Part shown: piece by piece, positions 24,977 through 33,826 of the stretch
Position numbering within the stretch: position 1 is the stretch's first letter
Layout of the letters: each line of letters starts with the position of its first letter
Assembly: GCA_043777675.1 (NCBI GenBank)
Contig: JAYWHR010000055.1
Coordinates: 41,623 to 105,622, forward strand
Reading direction: 5' to 3'
Origin: JANMDU01 sp043777675
Lineage (GTDB): Bacteria > Pseudomonadota > Gammaproteobacteria > Burkholderiales > Burkholderiaceae_C
Length of the DNA stretch: 64,000 bases
The notes under the pieces: generated by a model
Told to the model about the DNA's origin: nothing
The model's input: only the letters and a program-made list of their open reading frames with translations
The model's database searches: none
Translations under genes and position numbers: made by a program

Positions 24977-25939
24977 TCACGAAATTCGTTGCGCAAGCCA
25001 AGTGTAAAGCGGCACACCGACGACGATGTTGAAAGGGAAACTGATGCCAAGCGCCGCAGCAATCGACAGGCCTGCATTACCTTGCGGCACGGCCATGCGC
25101 ATGGCCGTGGGCGCGGCAATGTAGCTGGCGCTGGCGGCGAGCGTTGCGAGGATGGCAATGCCGCCGGTGGATAAGCCGAGCAGCTTACCCAGTGCCGCGC
25201 CAAAAAGAGACAACACCAGCGGCGCGGCGATGCCCACAGCCAGCAAGCGCAGCCCATAACGTTTGACTTCCGGTAATTGCGCGCCCGCCACAAGCCCCAG
25301 CTCCAACAAAAAGAGCGCTAGGACGCCTTTGAACAGATCCGTAAACAATGGCGCAATCGGCTTCAAGCCCGCTTCGCCCATCACCGCGCCAATGGCCAGC
25401 CCGCCGGCGAGCAGCAGCACGGATTTACCAAACAACACCTCATGCGCGAGCTCACGCCAGTTGTTCTTTGCTTCAATCGTTTTGCCTTCCAACGCTTTCG
25501 CACGATTGAGTTCGCGCCGTGCTAAAAACACGCCCGCCACAATCCCCGGCGCCTCCATCACCGCCACCCACAGCGCCGCATGCGCTTCAAAGGCGACGCC
25601 TTGACGCTGCAAATAGCTCGAAGCCACGGCGAAAGTCACCACGCTCACCGAGCCGTAGTGCGCAGCAAGCACCGCGCTGTCCACTCCCGAGAAACCCATG
25701 CGCTTGAGCACAGGCGTCATGAGCATGGGAATGAGCGCGCCGAGAGCCATGCACGCAAGAATTTGCGGCAGCACAGCACTGAGGCTTTGCTTGTGCAGCT
25801 CAATGCCGCCTTTCAGACCAATCGCCAACAGTAGATAGACCGACAGCGCTTCGTACAAAGCCTGCGGCAGCTTCAAATCGCTTTTTCCCAAGCGCGCAAT
25901 CACGCCAAGGATGAAGAAGAGGACGACGGCATCCATCAT
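24977..25939 (-). CDS. SbtA-like sodium-dependent bicarbonate transporter
   Basis: A 320-residue inner-membrane protein with about ten hydrophobic segments in two inverted halves (AVVLFFILGVIARLGKSDL at the start, AAHYGSVSVVTFAVASSYL in the first half, SASYIAAPTAMRMAVPQGNA in the second). These are SbtA signatures. It imports bicarbonate with sodium in cyanobacteria; in heterotrophs it may feed carboxylases. Located directly before the SbtB-like gene. Confidence 0.82.
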   Translation of the reverse strand: MMDAVVLFFILGVIARLGKSDLKLPQALYEALSVYLLLAIGLKGGIELHKQSLSAVLPQILACMALGALIPMLMTPVLKRMGFSGVDSAVLAAHYGSVSVVTFAVASSYLQRQGVAFEAHAALWVAVMEAPGIVAGVFLARRELNRAKALEGKTIEAKNNWRELAHEVLFGKSVLLLAGGLAIGAVMGEAGLKPIAPLFTDLFKGVLALFLLELGLVAGAQLPEVKRYGLRLLAVGIAAPLVLSLFGAALGKLLGLSTGGIAILATLAASASYIAAPTAMRMAVPQGNAGLSIAAALGISFPFNIVVGVPLYTWLAQRIS

Positions 25940-25941
25940 GG

Positions 25942-26424
25942 TTAGAGCAGTAGAGGGGTTGAAGCGATGGCGGCTTGCTCACGGGACTCAGCCGCCCGCT
26001 CGGCATAGCGATTAAATCGCCAGGAAGTGCCCTCTGTGGTGATGCGCCGCCAAGTATCGCGTTTGGCGGCAGGGCTCATCTCGGGCCAACGCTGCACCTC
26101 GGCAAACTTGCGCCCACAGCCTTTGCAAAAATCATCGCCTTGGCTGGTGGAGCAAATGGCGATGCAGGGCGTATCGGGTGTGCTTTCGTACCATGCCAGC
26201 CAAGCTTCCATCGCTTTTTTCGGCATGGAAAATTCGCTGGCACGATCTTGCTTGTGAAACACCATCAATGCATAAATTTCAGCCAACGCCCGCAAAGGCG
26301 CAGCAAGCGTTACGCCATCCGGAGAGGGGCTTTTGATGCGCCAGTAGTTGATGGCAGCTTCAATGTCGCTGATGTGAATGCCCACCGGCTCGGAAGAAGA
26401 AGGGTCGTATGGTGCATCAGACAT
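25942..26424 (-). CDS. DUF3717-DUF1289 fusion protein
   Basis: A 160-residue protein in two parts. Residues about 12-75 (IHISDIEAAINYWRIKSPSP, then ALAEIYALMVFHKQD) match DUF3717. Residues about 88-130 (DTPCIAICSTSQGDDFCKGC and the C-X-G-R-K helix, ending WRRI) match DUF1289, a small domain with four conserved Cys probably binding a metal. Function unknown. It ends 2 bases before the SbtA-like start, so the two are likely co-transcribed. Confidence 0.75.
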   Translation of the reverse strand: MSDAPYDPSSSEPVGIHISDIEAAINYWRIKSPSPDGVTLAAPLRALAEIYALMVFHKQDRASEFSMPKKAMEAWLAWYESTPDTPCIAICSTSQGDDFCKGCGRKFAEVQRWPEMSPAAKRDTWRRITTEGTSWRFNRYAERAAESREQAAIASTPLLL

Positions 26425-26443
26425 GGGAGTCGGATGATACCTC

Positions 26444-27154
26444 TTATGCAGCTAACGCCACATAAACGTTTTGTACATCATCATTGCCATCAATCGCCGC
26501 CAAGAAAGCTTCCACTTCTTCCAAATCTGCCGCCGAAAGCGATGCCGCGCTCACAGGGTTCTTCGGTTTGTAGCCCAGCTTGGCAGACAGCACGGTAAAG
26601 CCTTGCGCGGGCAAGGCGCGGCTGACGGCATCTAAATCGGCGGCATCGGTGATGAAGTGAGCTGTGTTGTCTTCTGCATTCAGCTCAAAATCTTGCGCGC
26701 CCGCTTCAATGGCGGCCAGCTCAGCATCTGATTGTGCTGCGCCCTCGGCTTCGATCATGCCGACATGGTCAAAATCCCAACTCACTGAGCCACTTGTGCC
26801 CAGCTGCCCTTTGCGGAAAAGCACGCGCACCTCGGAGGCCGTGCGGTTGAGGTTATCCGTCAAGCACTCCACCATCAGCGCCACTTGATGCGGCGCGAAG
26901 CCTTCGTAGATCACATGAGAGTAATTCACCGCATCGGCGCCCGTGCCCGAGCCTTTTTTGATAGCGCGCTCGATGGTGTCTTTGGGCATCGAGACTTTGC
27001 GCGCCTGATCCAGCGCGATCCGCAATTTGGAGTTGCCAGCAGGATCAGCACCGCCTTTGGCAGCCACCACGATATCTTTGGCCAAGCGGCCAAAAATTTT
27101 GCCGCGTGCATTCGCTGCGAGTTCTTTGCCTTTGGCTTTCCATTGCGCGCCCAT
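26444..27154 (-). CDS. YebC/PmpR-family regulator or translation factor
   Basis: A 236-residue protein beginning MGAQWKAKGKELAANARGKI, with IAKGGADPAGNSKLRIALDQA, VSMPKDTIERAIKKGSG and the acidic C-terminal region. YebC proteins were long annotated as DNA-binding regulators; some act on ribosomes stalled at proline stretches (family knowledge). Normal length. Downstream of ung and upstream of DUF3717-DUF1289. Confidence 0.9.
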   Translation of the reverse strand: MGAQWKAKGKELAANARGKIFGRLAKDIVVAAKGGADPAGNSKLRIALDQARKVSMPKDTIERAIKKGSGTGADAVNYSHVIYEGFAPHQVALMVECLTDNLNRTASEVRVLFRKGQLGTSGSVSWDFDHVGMIEAEGAAQSDAELAAIEAGAQDFELNAEDNTAHFITDAADLDAVSRALPAQGFTVLSAKLGYKPKNPVSAASLSAADLEEVEAFLAAIDGNDDVQNVYVALAA

Positions 27155-27170
27155 GGTTTCAATTCCTTGT

Positions 27171-27887
27171 TTAAGTAAATAGTTGCGTATCGTTGCCCAA
27201 AAACTGCCTCGTTTTGCCGAAGTGCCCGCAGCCGATAAAGGGCTTGGGCGCTCGCAAGGCTGATAGTGGCGATGGGTGATTCGCTGTCAGGATCAGATGC
27301 CTGCAATCTGTATTGTGCAACGATATCAGGCCTTGCTTGGCCTGCGCATGGCCGCCCCAGAGCAAAAAGGCGACGGGCGTGGACTTCTTGGCACAGGCTT
27401 GGATGAGTTGGTCGGTGAGCTGCTCCCATCCGCGCTTGGCATGGCTGGCGGGGTGGCCGTCTTCCACGGTGAGTGTGGTGTTGAGCAGGAGAATGCCCTG
27501 CTTGGCCCAAGCTGTGAGCGAGCCGTGTGTGTTGGGTGGAATTGCGAGATCCCGCTCTCGCTCTTTGAACATATTGCGCAAGCTTGGCGGAGTCTTGATG
27601 CCGGGAGCCACTGAGAAAGCCAAGCCTTCGGCTTGCCCTGCACCGTGATACGGATCTTGCCCGAGGATGACGACGCGTACATCTTTGAGTGTCGTGAGCG
27701 TGAGCGCCTTGAAAGGCTGGGGAGGGTAGATCACGGCTTGGGCTGCAAGGCGTTCTTGCAGAAATTTTTCAAGCGATTGGCCTTGAGCACTGAGCAAAAA
27801 ATCTTGCACGATGGCCTGCCAATCGGCATGCAAATCATGCGTGGAGAGTGCGCCTTGCCAAGATGCAGCTGCGAATAGAACACTCAT
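27171..27887 (-). CDS. ung: Uracil-DNA glycosylase, family 1
   Basis: A 238-residue enzyme that removes uracil from DNA. The water-activating motif GQDPYHGAGQAEGLAFSV (catalytic Asp) and the C-terminal LTANHPSPLSALRAPKPFIG (catalytic His and DNA-inserting Leu) are both present, as is LLLNTTLTVEDGHPASH. A second, unrelated iron-sulfur uracil-DNA glycosylase lies at 58498. Confidence 0.94.
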   Translation of the reverse strand: MSVLFAAASWQGALSTHDLHADWQAIVQDFLLSAQGQSLEKFLQERLAAQAVIYPPQPFKALTLTTLKDVRVVILGQDPYHGAGQAEGLAFSVAPGIKTPPSLRNMFKERERDLAIPPNTHGSLTAWAKQGILLLNTTLTVEDGHPASHAKRGWEQLTDQLIQACAKKSTPVAFLLWGGHAQAKQGLISLHNTDCRHLILTANHPSPLSALRAPKPFIGCGHFGKTRQFLGNDTQLFT

Positions 27888-27911
27888 GCAGCGCGTTCCG
27901 GATATTTGAAT

Positions 27912-28781
27912 TTAAGCAAACAACTCAGCCAGCGCCAAACCTGGCTCATCTGCGCGCATGAAGGCCTCACCCACAAGGAAAGCATGCACATTTGCACCCC
28001 GCATGCGCTGCACATCGGCTTTCGATGTGATGCCGCTTTCTGTGATGAGTAAGGTTTCTTTCGGTACATCGGCGAGCATCGAGATTGTGGTGTCTAGCGT
28101 GACTTCAAATGTGCGCAGATTGCGGTTGTTGATGCCGAGCATGGTTTTACTCGGCACGTTTTTCAGCTTCAAAGCGCGCTCCAGTTCAGCGCGATCATGC
28201 ACTTCCACCAGTACAGCCATATCCAAGCTCAGCGCGCAGGCTTGCAGATCGGCCATTTGCGCATCATCCAAACAAGCGGCGATCAGCAAAATGCAATCCG
28301 CACCCATCGCGCGCGATTCATAAATTTGATACGGCTCAATCATGAAATCTTTACGTAGCACGGGCAGCTCACACGATGCGCGAGCGAGCTTCAAGAAATC
28401 TGGCTCGCCTTGAAAAAACTGGCGATCTGTGAGCACAGACAGGCAAGCAGCAGAGATGATTTTTGCTTTAGCGACATCGCTCAGCTTGCTGCTTTTTTCG
28501 GCCTTCATCACGGCTGCGGTGTTGCCTAACGCATAGCTCTGTGCAATATCCGCTGCATCAAAATCTTCCCGGATCACGCCTTTGGAGGGCGAGGCTTTTT
28601 TGATTTCGGCGATCACCGCGGCGTTGCCGGCAGACATCTTGCTGCGCATCGCACCCACAAAATCGCGCACGATCACGCGGCTCATCGCATCTGCGCGAAT
28701 CGCTTCAGGAGATATTTTTTGTTTGGCGGCGGCGACCTCGATGCGCTTGACCGCGATAATTTTGTTCAATATGTCAGACAT
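27912..28781 (-). CDS. trpC: Indole-3-glycerol-phosphate synthase
   Basis: A 289-residue TIM-barrel enzyme closing the indole ring in tryptophan synthesis. Motifs are VIAEIKKASPSKGVIREDFD (substrate phosphate and catalytic Lys), SVLTDRQFFQGE, LRKDFMIEPYQIYESRAMGA, GINNRNLRTFEV and ESGITSKADV. Single-domain, not fused to TrpF. It is upstream of ung with a 24-base gap and stands apart from other trp genes, a common betaproteobacterial arrangement only partly visible here. Confidence 0.94.
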   Translation of the reverse strand: MSDILNKIIAVKRIEVAAAKQKISPEAIRADAMSRVIVRDFVGAMRSKMSAGNAAVIAEIKKASPSKGVIREDFDAADIAQSYALGNTAAVMKAEKSSKLSDVAKAKIISAACLSVLTDRQFFQGEPDFLKLARASCELPVLRKDFMIEPYQIYESRAMGADCILLIAACLDDAQMADLQACALSLDMAVLVEVHDRAELERALKLKNVPSKTMLGINNRNLRTFEVTLDTTISMLADVPKETLLITESGITSKADVQRMRGANVHAFLVGEAFMRADEPGLALAELFA

Positions 28782-28827
28782 GCGCCAATTATCGCTTGCT
28801 CAGGCCACAAGCTGGGGGGCGCTAGCC

Positions 28828-29970
28828 TCAGCTGCGCAATGGCATGATGTGCGCCGCATCAATCGGTATGCTCAGCGAGATGCTGCCACCGATGATCAGG
28901 CTCAATGCGCTCAGTTGCGCTGTGGGTAGATTAAGCTGCATGGTGTCTGGCGTGCTTTTCACCGCCAAGCGGCAGAGGCTGATTTCGCCAAGTGGCAGCA
29001 TTTCTGTGATCGTGCAAGCCAGCAGATTGTCTTGCGGGGAGATTGCTTGGCCTATGGCTATGATTTGCACGGCTTCTCCGGCGAGCACCCAAGTGACTTT
29101 TTTGCCGCTGTCAATCTTGCCTTTGTCTCGCACTTTGAGGCGTAAATCACCCCAATGGAGCACGGCACAGCCATCGCCGGTGCTATTAAATTGCCCATGA
29201 AAATGATTGTGAATGCCCACGAGCTGAGCCACGCGCGCATTGCGTGGGCTGCGCATCACTTGGGCGGGTGGCCCGCTTTGGAGGGTGTGGCCTGCATCGA
29301 TGATGACGATGCGGTCGGCTAGGCGGCGCGCCTCATGCAGATCATGCGTGACCAAAACGATGGGTACATTGAGGCTTTGCCGTAGTTGCGCGAGCTCGCG
29401 GTAAAGCACTTGCCGCATCGGCGCATCCACGGCAGAAAAGGGCTCGTCAAGCAACAGCACACCACGTGCACTCGCGTCTTGCCTGCCATCGTCATCTTGA
29501 ATGCGTACTAACGCCCGGGCAAGCGCAACACGCTGCTGCTGCCCGCCCGAGAGCTGATGCGGCAATCGCTCACCCAGCTCTGCCAAGCCAAGCCGATCTA
29601 GCCAGTCTTTTGCAATCTTTTTCGAATCTTTGGAGCCATTAGCCGGCGTAGAATATGCGCAGAGCGCTATATTATTTATAGCGTCTAGATGCGGAAAGAG
29701 GGCGTAATGCTGAAACACCAAGCCGGCGCGCCGCTGCTGGGCGGGCAGGTCAATGCGCTGCGTGCTGTCCATCCAAACCGAAGATCCCAGCCGCACCGCG
29801 CCCGCCAAATCGGCGCTGCGGTGTAAGCCGGCGATGCTGCGAAGCAGAGTCGTTTTGCCGCTGCCCGAGGCACCCACGAGCGCTACCAACTCACCGGGCG
29901 CGCATTCAAATTCCGCGTTTAAATGCACAGGGCTGTTGCTGCGCAGTTGTACTTGCAAACCTCGCTTCAT
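28828..29970 (-). CDS. modC: Molybdate-type ABC transporter ATP-binding protein
   Basis: A 380-residue ATPase: Walker A VGASGSGKTTLLRSI, signature LSGGQQQRVALARAL, Walker B GVLLLDEPFSAVDAP, H-loop VLVTHDLHEA, and a C-terminal MOP/TOBE region with AGEAVQIIAIGQAIS. The dispersed element adds IALCAYSTPANG in the helical subdomain before the signature. The start overlaps the modB stop. No modA binding-protein gene is adjacent. Confidence 0.88.
   Translation of the reverse strand: MKRGLQVQLRSNSPVHLNAEFECAPGELVALVGASGSGKTTLLRSIAGLHRSADLAGAVRLGSSVWMDSTQRIDLPAQQRRAGLVFQHYALFPHLDAINNIALCAYSTPANGSKDSKKIAKDWLDRLGLAELGERLPHQLSGGQQQRVALARALVRIQDDDGRQDASARGVLLLDEPFSAVDAPMRQVLYRELAQLRQSLNVPIVLVTHDLHEARRLADRIVIIDAGHTLQSGPPAQVMRSPRNARVAQLVGIHNHFHGQFNSTGDGCAVLHWGDLRLKVRDKGKIDSGKKVTWVLAGEAVQIIAIGQAISPQDNLLACTITEMLPLGEISLCRLAVKSTPDTMQLNLPTAQLSALSLIIGGSISLSIPIDAAHIMPLRS
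29639..29682 (+). repeat. 44-bp dispersed element inside modC
   Basis: Orientation B relative to modC, read in the common B frame as INNIALCAYSTPANGS. Keeps the ATPase frame open in the helical subdomain. Confidence 0.88.
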
Positions 29971-30644
29971 GGCTTACTGAGCCCGCCACGTTGCCGCAAG
30001 CGCTCGCTCATAAACACAGCCACCAAAGCCGCCAAAGAGCAGAGCACGAGTGTGGCCGCCATCAGATGCGCGCTCGCCTCATCAAAAGCCTGAACGCGGT
30101 CGTATATTGAAATCGATAGCGTGCGCGTTTCGCCCTCGATGGAGCCCCCCACCATCAAAACTACGCCAAACTCACCGAGAGTGTGCGCTAACGTTAGTGC
30201 AATCCCAGCAAGCACGCCAGGGGCAGCCAGCGGCAGCTCAATTTTGCGAAATGTTTGCCACATCGAGAGCCCCCCGACCCACGCGGCCTCGCGCACGCTG
30301 GGCGATATGGCGGAAAAAGCGCGCTGAATCGGCTGCACCATGAAGGGCAGATTGATGAGCAGCGAAGCAAGCAGCAGGCCGGGCAAGCTAAACACCAAGC
30401 GCAGACCGAGCACATCGCGCAGCCATGCGCCGAGTGCGGTGCCTTGGCCAAAAGCCATGAGCCAATAAAAACCAATCACCGTGGGCGGCAAAAGCAGAGG
30501 CAGCAGAAGCAGGGCTTCGACCCAAGGCTTGGCCCTGCTGGATGTAAATGCCAGCCAGCGCCCCAGCCACAAGCCCAGCGGCAACAGCAAAGCGGCCGTC
30601 AAGACAGCCAAAATAAGGGAGACGCGAGCGGCTTGCCAATCCAT
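29967..30644 (-). CDS. modB: Molybdate-type ABC transporter permease
   Basis: About 225 residues from the ATG at 30644, with five to six membrane segments and the ABC permease EAA loop (REAAWVGGLSMWQTFRKIEL then PLAAPGVLAGIALTLAHTLG). It forms the channel for an oxyanion importer with ModC. The order modB-modC is normal but modA is not upstream; instead the divergent lptA follows. The binding protein may be encoded elsewhere. Confidence 0.87.
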   Translation of the reverse strand: MDWQAARVSLILAVLTAALLLPLGLWLGRWLAFTSSRAKPWVEALLLLPLLLPPTVIGFYWLMAFGQGTALGAWLRDVLGLRLVFSLPGLLLASLLINLPFMVQPIQRAFSAISPSVREAAWVGGLSMWQTFRKIELPLAAPGVLAGIALTLAHTLGEFGVVLMVGGSIEGETRTLSISIYDRVQAFDEASAHLMAATLVLCSLAALVAVFMSERLRQRGGLSKP

Positions 30645-30659
30645 GCGCAGATGATACCT

Positions 30660-30697
30660 GCGCAAATAGCGGCTTCAAGCAATATTTATGCCGCCTT
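30660..30697. repeat. Probable degenerate copy of the dispersed element
   Basis: Between modB and lptA the sequence ATAGCGGCTTCAAGCA followed by ATATTTATGCCGCCTT resembles the second half of the element in orientation B with several changes and without the AT-rich flank. Probably an old copy. Confidence 0.4.
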
Positions 30698-30735
30698 CAA
30701 GTACACTTCCAGCAACCCTGCTCAAAAACATCGCC

Positions 30736-31365
30736 ATGAAGCTGCCTTCGCCATTTCTCTGTCTGCGCTCTTGCTCGCTGGCCTGCCTCTGCGCGCTGGC
30801 GCTCGGTAGTGCTTGGGCTGAAAAAGCCGATCGCACCAAACCCCTCAACGCCGAAGCCGATTCGCTGCGCTACGACGAGGTCAAGCAAATCAGCGTGTTT
30901 ACGGGCAACGTCGTTATCACCAAAGGCACGATTGTGATTCGTGCGGATCGGGTGGAGGTGCGGCAGGATAACGAGGGGTTTCAGTTTGGCACGGCAATCA
31001 GCCAAGGCGGCAAACGCGCTTTTTTCCGCCAAAAAAGAGATATCGGTGATGAATGGATTGAAGGAGAAGGCGAGAGCATCGTCTATGACGGCAAATCCGA
31101 TATCGTGACCTTTCGAGGCAATGCGAATATGCGCCGTCTGCGGGGCACCGCAATCACCGATGAAACGCAAGGCGCTCTGATCACGTTTGATAACACCAGC
31201 GAAGTCTTCAACGTATCGGGTGGAGCGGCCTCCGGCAGCGGCGGCGCGCCAAGTGGCCGCGTACGCGCCGTGCTTAGCCCGAAAGCCTCAGCAAGTGCGC
31301 CCGCTGCCAACACGCCACCTGCCACCCTGCGCCCGAGCAGTACTTTGGGCGGAGAGAAAAAGTGA
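30736..31365 (+). CDS. lptA: Lipopolysaccharide transport periplasmic protein LptA
   Basis: A 209-residue protein with signal peptide (FLCLRSCSLACLCALALGSA, cleavage near AWA), then the OstA/LptA beta-jellyroll: LNAEADSLRYDEVKQISVFT, GNVVITKGTIVIRADRVEV and ALITFDNTSEVFNVSGGAAS. LptA bridges LPS from the inner to the outer membrane. The ATG at 30736 is preferred over an upstream frame start at 30688. Its stop overlaps the lptB start. The C terminus is a low-complexity Ala/Ser/Pro tail. Confidence 0.9.
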   Translation: MKLPSPFLCLRSCSLACLCALALGSAWAEKADRTKPLNAEADSLRYDEVKQISVFTGNVVITKGTIVIRADRVEVRQDNEGFQFGTAISQGGKRAFFRQKRDIGDEWIEGEGESIVYDGKSDIVTFRGNANMRRLRGTAITDETQGALITFDNTSEVFNVSGGAASGSGGAPSGRVRAVLSPKASASAPAANTPPATLRPSSTLGGEKK

Positions 31366-32129
31366 GTTCAGGATCCAAGCAAGCACCTTTCCAACTACTT
31401 GAGGCCAAAGGTCTGCAAAAGCGTTACGGCGCCCGGCAGGTTGTCAAAGATGTCTCGCTTTCTGTCTCTCAAGGCCAAGTGGTCGGCCTGCTTGGCCCCA
31501 ATGGTGCGGGCAAAACGACATCGTTTTATATGATTGTTGGTCTCGTACGCGCGGATGCGGGCGAGATTTATATCAACGGCCAAGCTGCGCAAAACATGCC
31601 GATTCATCGCCGCTCGCGAATGGGGCTGTCCTATCTGCCGCAAGAAGCTTCGATTTTTCGCAAACTGAATGTGACGGAAAACGTCCAAGCGGTGCTCGAA
31701 TTGCAGCGCGATGCCAACGGTCAACCGCTCTCCAAGGTCGCTTTGAACGAGCAGCTTGAGCAACTGCTCAGTGATTTGCGTGTCGATCATCTGCGCGATT
31801 CGCCAGCGCTCGCGCTCTCGGGCGGCGAGCGCCGCCGCGTGGAAATTGCCCGGGCGCTAGCCACCAATCCACAATTTATCTTGCTCGATGAGCCCTTCGC
31901 CGGCATTGATCCGATTGCAGTGATTGAGATCCAGCGCATCATCGGCTTCCTCAAAAGCCGAGGCATTGGTGTGTTGATCACGGATCACAATGTGCGCGAA
32001 ACACTGGGCATTTGCGATCATGCCTACATCATCAGCGAAGGCCGCGTGCTCGCGCGTGGCACACCCGCTGAGATTGTTGATAACCAAGAGGTTCGCCGTG
32101 TGTATTTGGGCGAGCACTTCCGCATGTAG
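31362..32129 (+). CDS. lptB: LPS export ABC transporter ATP-binding protein LptB
   Basis: A 255-residue ATPase starting at GTG 31362, which overlaps the lptA stop. Walker A GLLGPNGAGKTTSFYMIVGL, signature ALSGGERRRVEIARALA, Walker B FILLDEPFAGIDP and H-loop VLITDHNVRETL are all present. With LptFG it powers LPS extraction from the inner membrane. lptA-lptB-rpoN is a conserved proteobacterial order. Confidence 0.95.
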   Translation: MSSGSKQAPFQLLEAKGLQKRYGARQVVKDVSLSVSQGQVVGLLGPNGAGKTTSFYMIVGLVRADAGEIYINGQAAQNMPIHRRSRMGLSYLPQEASIFRKLNVTENVQAVLELQRDANGQPLSKVALNEQLEQLLSDLRVDHLRDSPALALSGGERRRVEIARALATNPQFILLDEPFAGIDPIAVIEIQRIIGFLKSRGIGVLITDHNVRETLGICDHAYIISEGRVLARGTPAEIVDNQEVRRVYLGEHFRM

Positions 32130-32133
32130 CCAT

Positions 32134-32195
32134 ATGCCCCACCCTCCGCCTCTTTGCGAGGTGCGCTGCCCCCCGTGGGGGTGGCCGGTGGCTAT
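32134..32195. repeat. Intergenic C/G-rich hairpin between lptB and rpoN
   Basis: The gap holds CCCCACCCTCCGCCTC, a TTTGCGAGG segment and CCCCCC-GT-GGGGG. It folds into a strong hairpin and resembles GC-rich intergenic repeats I remember from related genomes (memory, not searched). No T run follows, so it is not a clear terminator. Confidence 0.45.
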
Positions 32196-32209
32196 ACAAC
32201 TCTTCTGAC

Positions 32210-33826
32210 ATGAAACCGGGCTTAAGTCTTCGCGTCTCCCAGCATTTGGCGCTCACGCCGCAATTGCAGCAATCGATCCGTTTGCTGCAATTGTCTACGC
32301 TCGAGCTCTCGCAAGAGATCGAGCAGATGATTCAAGACAACCCGTTTCTGGAGCAAGAGGCGCAAGAATTGGCTTACGAAGAGCAAATTGCCACAGAGCG
32401 AGCCCAGCGCGATGATGAAAAATTGCGCCAAGAGGATTTGGAAAGCTTTTCTGATGCTACAGATTTCATAGCATTGCGTGTAGATTCTATGCCGGCTACC
32501 AGCGCAAATGATGCTGAAAACGATAACTTCACAGCCGCGAGCGACGAAACCGCCCCCACCACCGAGCCCACCGATTGGGATGGCGACAGCGTTCAAAATT
32601 CATCTGACGACACAAGCCACGATCTAGAAATGGGCTTGGATGCCGGCACACGAAGCGTGAGCGCCGCGCAGGGCGAGGGTGATTACGATCCCACCGAAAA
32701 CAATGCAACGAGCGCCACATTGCAAGAGCATCTGCACCGCCAAGCGCTCTCGCTGCGCCTCTCGCCGGAAGATCGTGCGGCGCTTTATATGCTGATCGAA
32801 TCGCTCAATGACGATGGTTATTTAGAAGACGATTTTGAGAGTCTCGCGCAAAGCTTAGGCGCGGCCACATTGGACGATGTGGAAGAGTTGATTGCGCGCT
32901 TTTCCATCGCACTCAAATGGCTGCAAAACCTCGAGCCCATTGGCGTGGGTGCGCGCAATTTGGCGGAATGCTTGCTGCTTCAATTGCGTGCCCATCCACA
33001 GTTTGCAACCGATGAGATTCTTCAAGCCGCTGCGCAAATATGCGAGCATCCGCTGGAGCTGCTCGCCAAGCGCGATATCAAGCGCCTCGCGCAGCTTTGC
33101 AAAGCGAGTAGCGAAGATATCAAAGCCGCTATTCCTGTGATCGCTCGCTTAGAGCCGAAGCCGGCACGCCAGTTTGCGCAAGTCGAGCGCAATATCGTGA
33201 TCCCGGATGTGATCGTGCGCTCTGAGAAGCGCCGTGGGCAGATGATATTTATCGCTCAGCTCAATCCGGAAGTGATGCCGCGCTTGCATGTGAATGATCT
33301 GTATGCCAATGCACTCAAGGGCAGCAAAAAGACAGAGGCTGTGCAAGGCCTGCAAACTCGCCTGACCGAGGCGCGCTGGTTCATCAAAAACGTGCAGCAG
33401 CGTTTTGACACGATCCTGCGCGTGAGCCAAGCCATCATCGAGCGCCAAAGCAGCTTTTTCAAGCATGGCGCCGTGGCCATGCGCCCGCTGGTGCTGCGCG
33501 AGATTGCCGATGAGATTGGCATGCACGAATCCACCATCAGCCGCGTCACCACTGCGAAATACATGAGCACACCCTACGGCACCTTTGAGCTCAAATATTT
33601 CTTCGGCTCAGCGCTCACGACTGAGACCGGCGGCATTGCATCCAGCACCGCTGTGCGCGAGCTGATCAAACAATTCATCGACGCGGAAGCCAAAGCCAAG
33701 CCATTGTCAGACAACGCTATTTGCCAGATGCTCAAAGAACAAGGCATCGAATGCGCCCGCCGGACCGTGGCCAAATACCGCGAAGCCCTTCGTATTCCCG
33801 TCACCAGTTTGCGAAAGACGCTATGA
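32210..33826 (+). CDS. rpoN: RNA polymerase sigma-54 factor
   Basis: A 538-residue sigma-54. Region I is Gln/Leu-rich (SLRVSQHLALTPQLQQSIRL), region II is acidic, the core-binding domain follows, and the C terminus contains the DNA-binding helix-turn-helix and the RpoN box ARRTVAKYREALRIPVTSLR. The dispersed element lies in the acidic region (DFIALRVDSMPATS), adding length in a variable linker. Sigma-54 needs an enhancer-binding ATPase; a consensus sigma-54 promoter occurs before pilA at 36922. The stop overlaps the next start (ATGA). Confidence 0.95.
   Translation: MKPGLSLRVSQHLALTPQLQQSIRLLQLSTLELSQEIEQMIQDNPFLEQEAQELAYEEQIATERAQRDDEKLRQEDLESFSDATDFIALRVDSMPATSANDAENDNFTAASDETAPTTEPTDWDGDSVQNSSDDTSHDLEMGLDAGTRSVSAAQGEGDYDPTENNATSATLQEHLHRQALSLRLSPEDRAALYMLIESLNDDGYLEDDFESLAQSLGAATLDDVEELIARFSIALKWLQNLEPIGVGARNLAECLLLQLRAHPQFATDEILQAAAQICEHPLELLAKRDIKRLAQLCKASSEDIKAAIPVIARLEPKPARQFAQVERNIVIPDVIVRSEKRRGQMIFIAQLNPEVMPRLHVNDLYANALKGSKKTEAVQGLQTRLTEARWFIKNVQQRFDTILRVSQAIIERQSSFFKHGAVAMRPLVLREIADEIGMHESTISRVTTAKYMSTPYGTFELKYFFGSALTTETGGIASSTAVRELIKQFIDAEAKAKPLSDNAICQMLKEQGIECARRTVAKYREALRIPVTSLRKTL
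32457..32498 (+). repeat. 44-bp dispersed element inside rpoN
   Basis: Orientation B relative to rpoN, common B frame: ATDFIALRVDSMPAT, in the acidic linker between region I and the core-binding domain. Confidence 0.88.
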
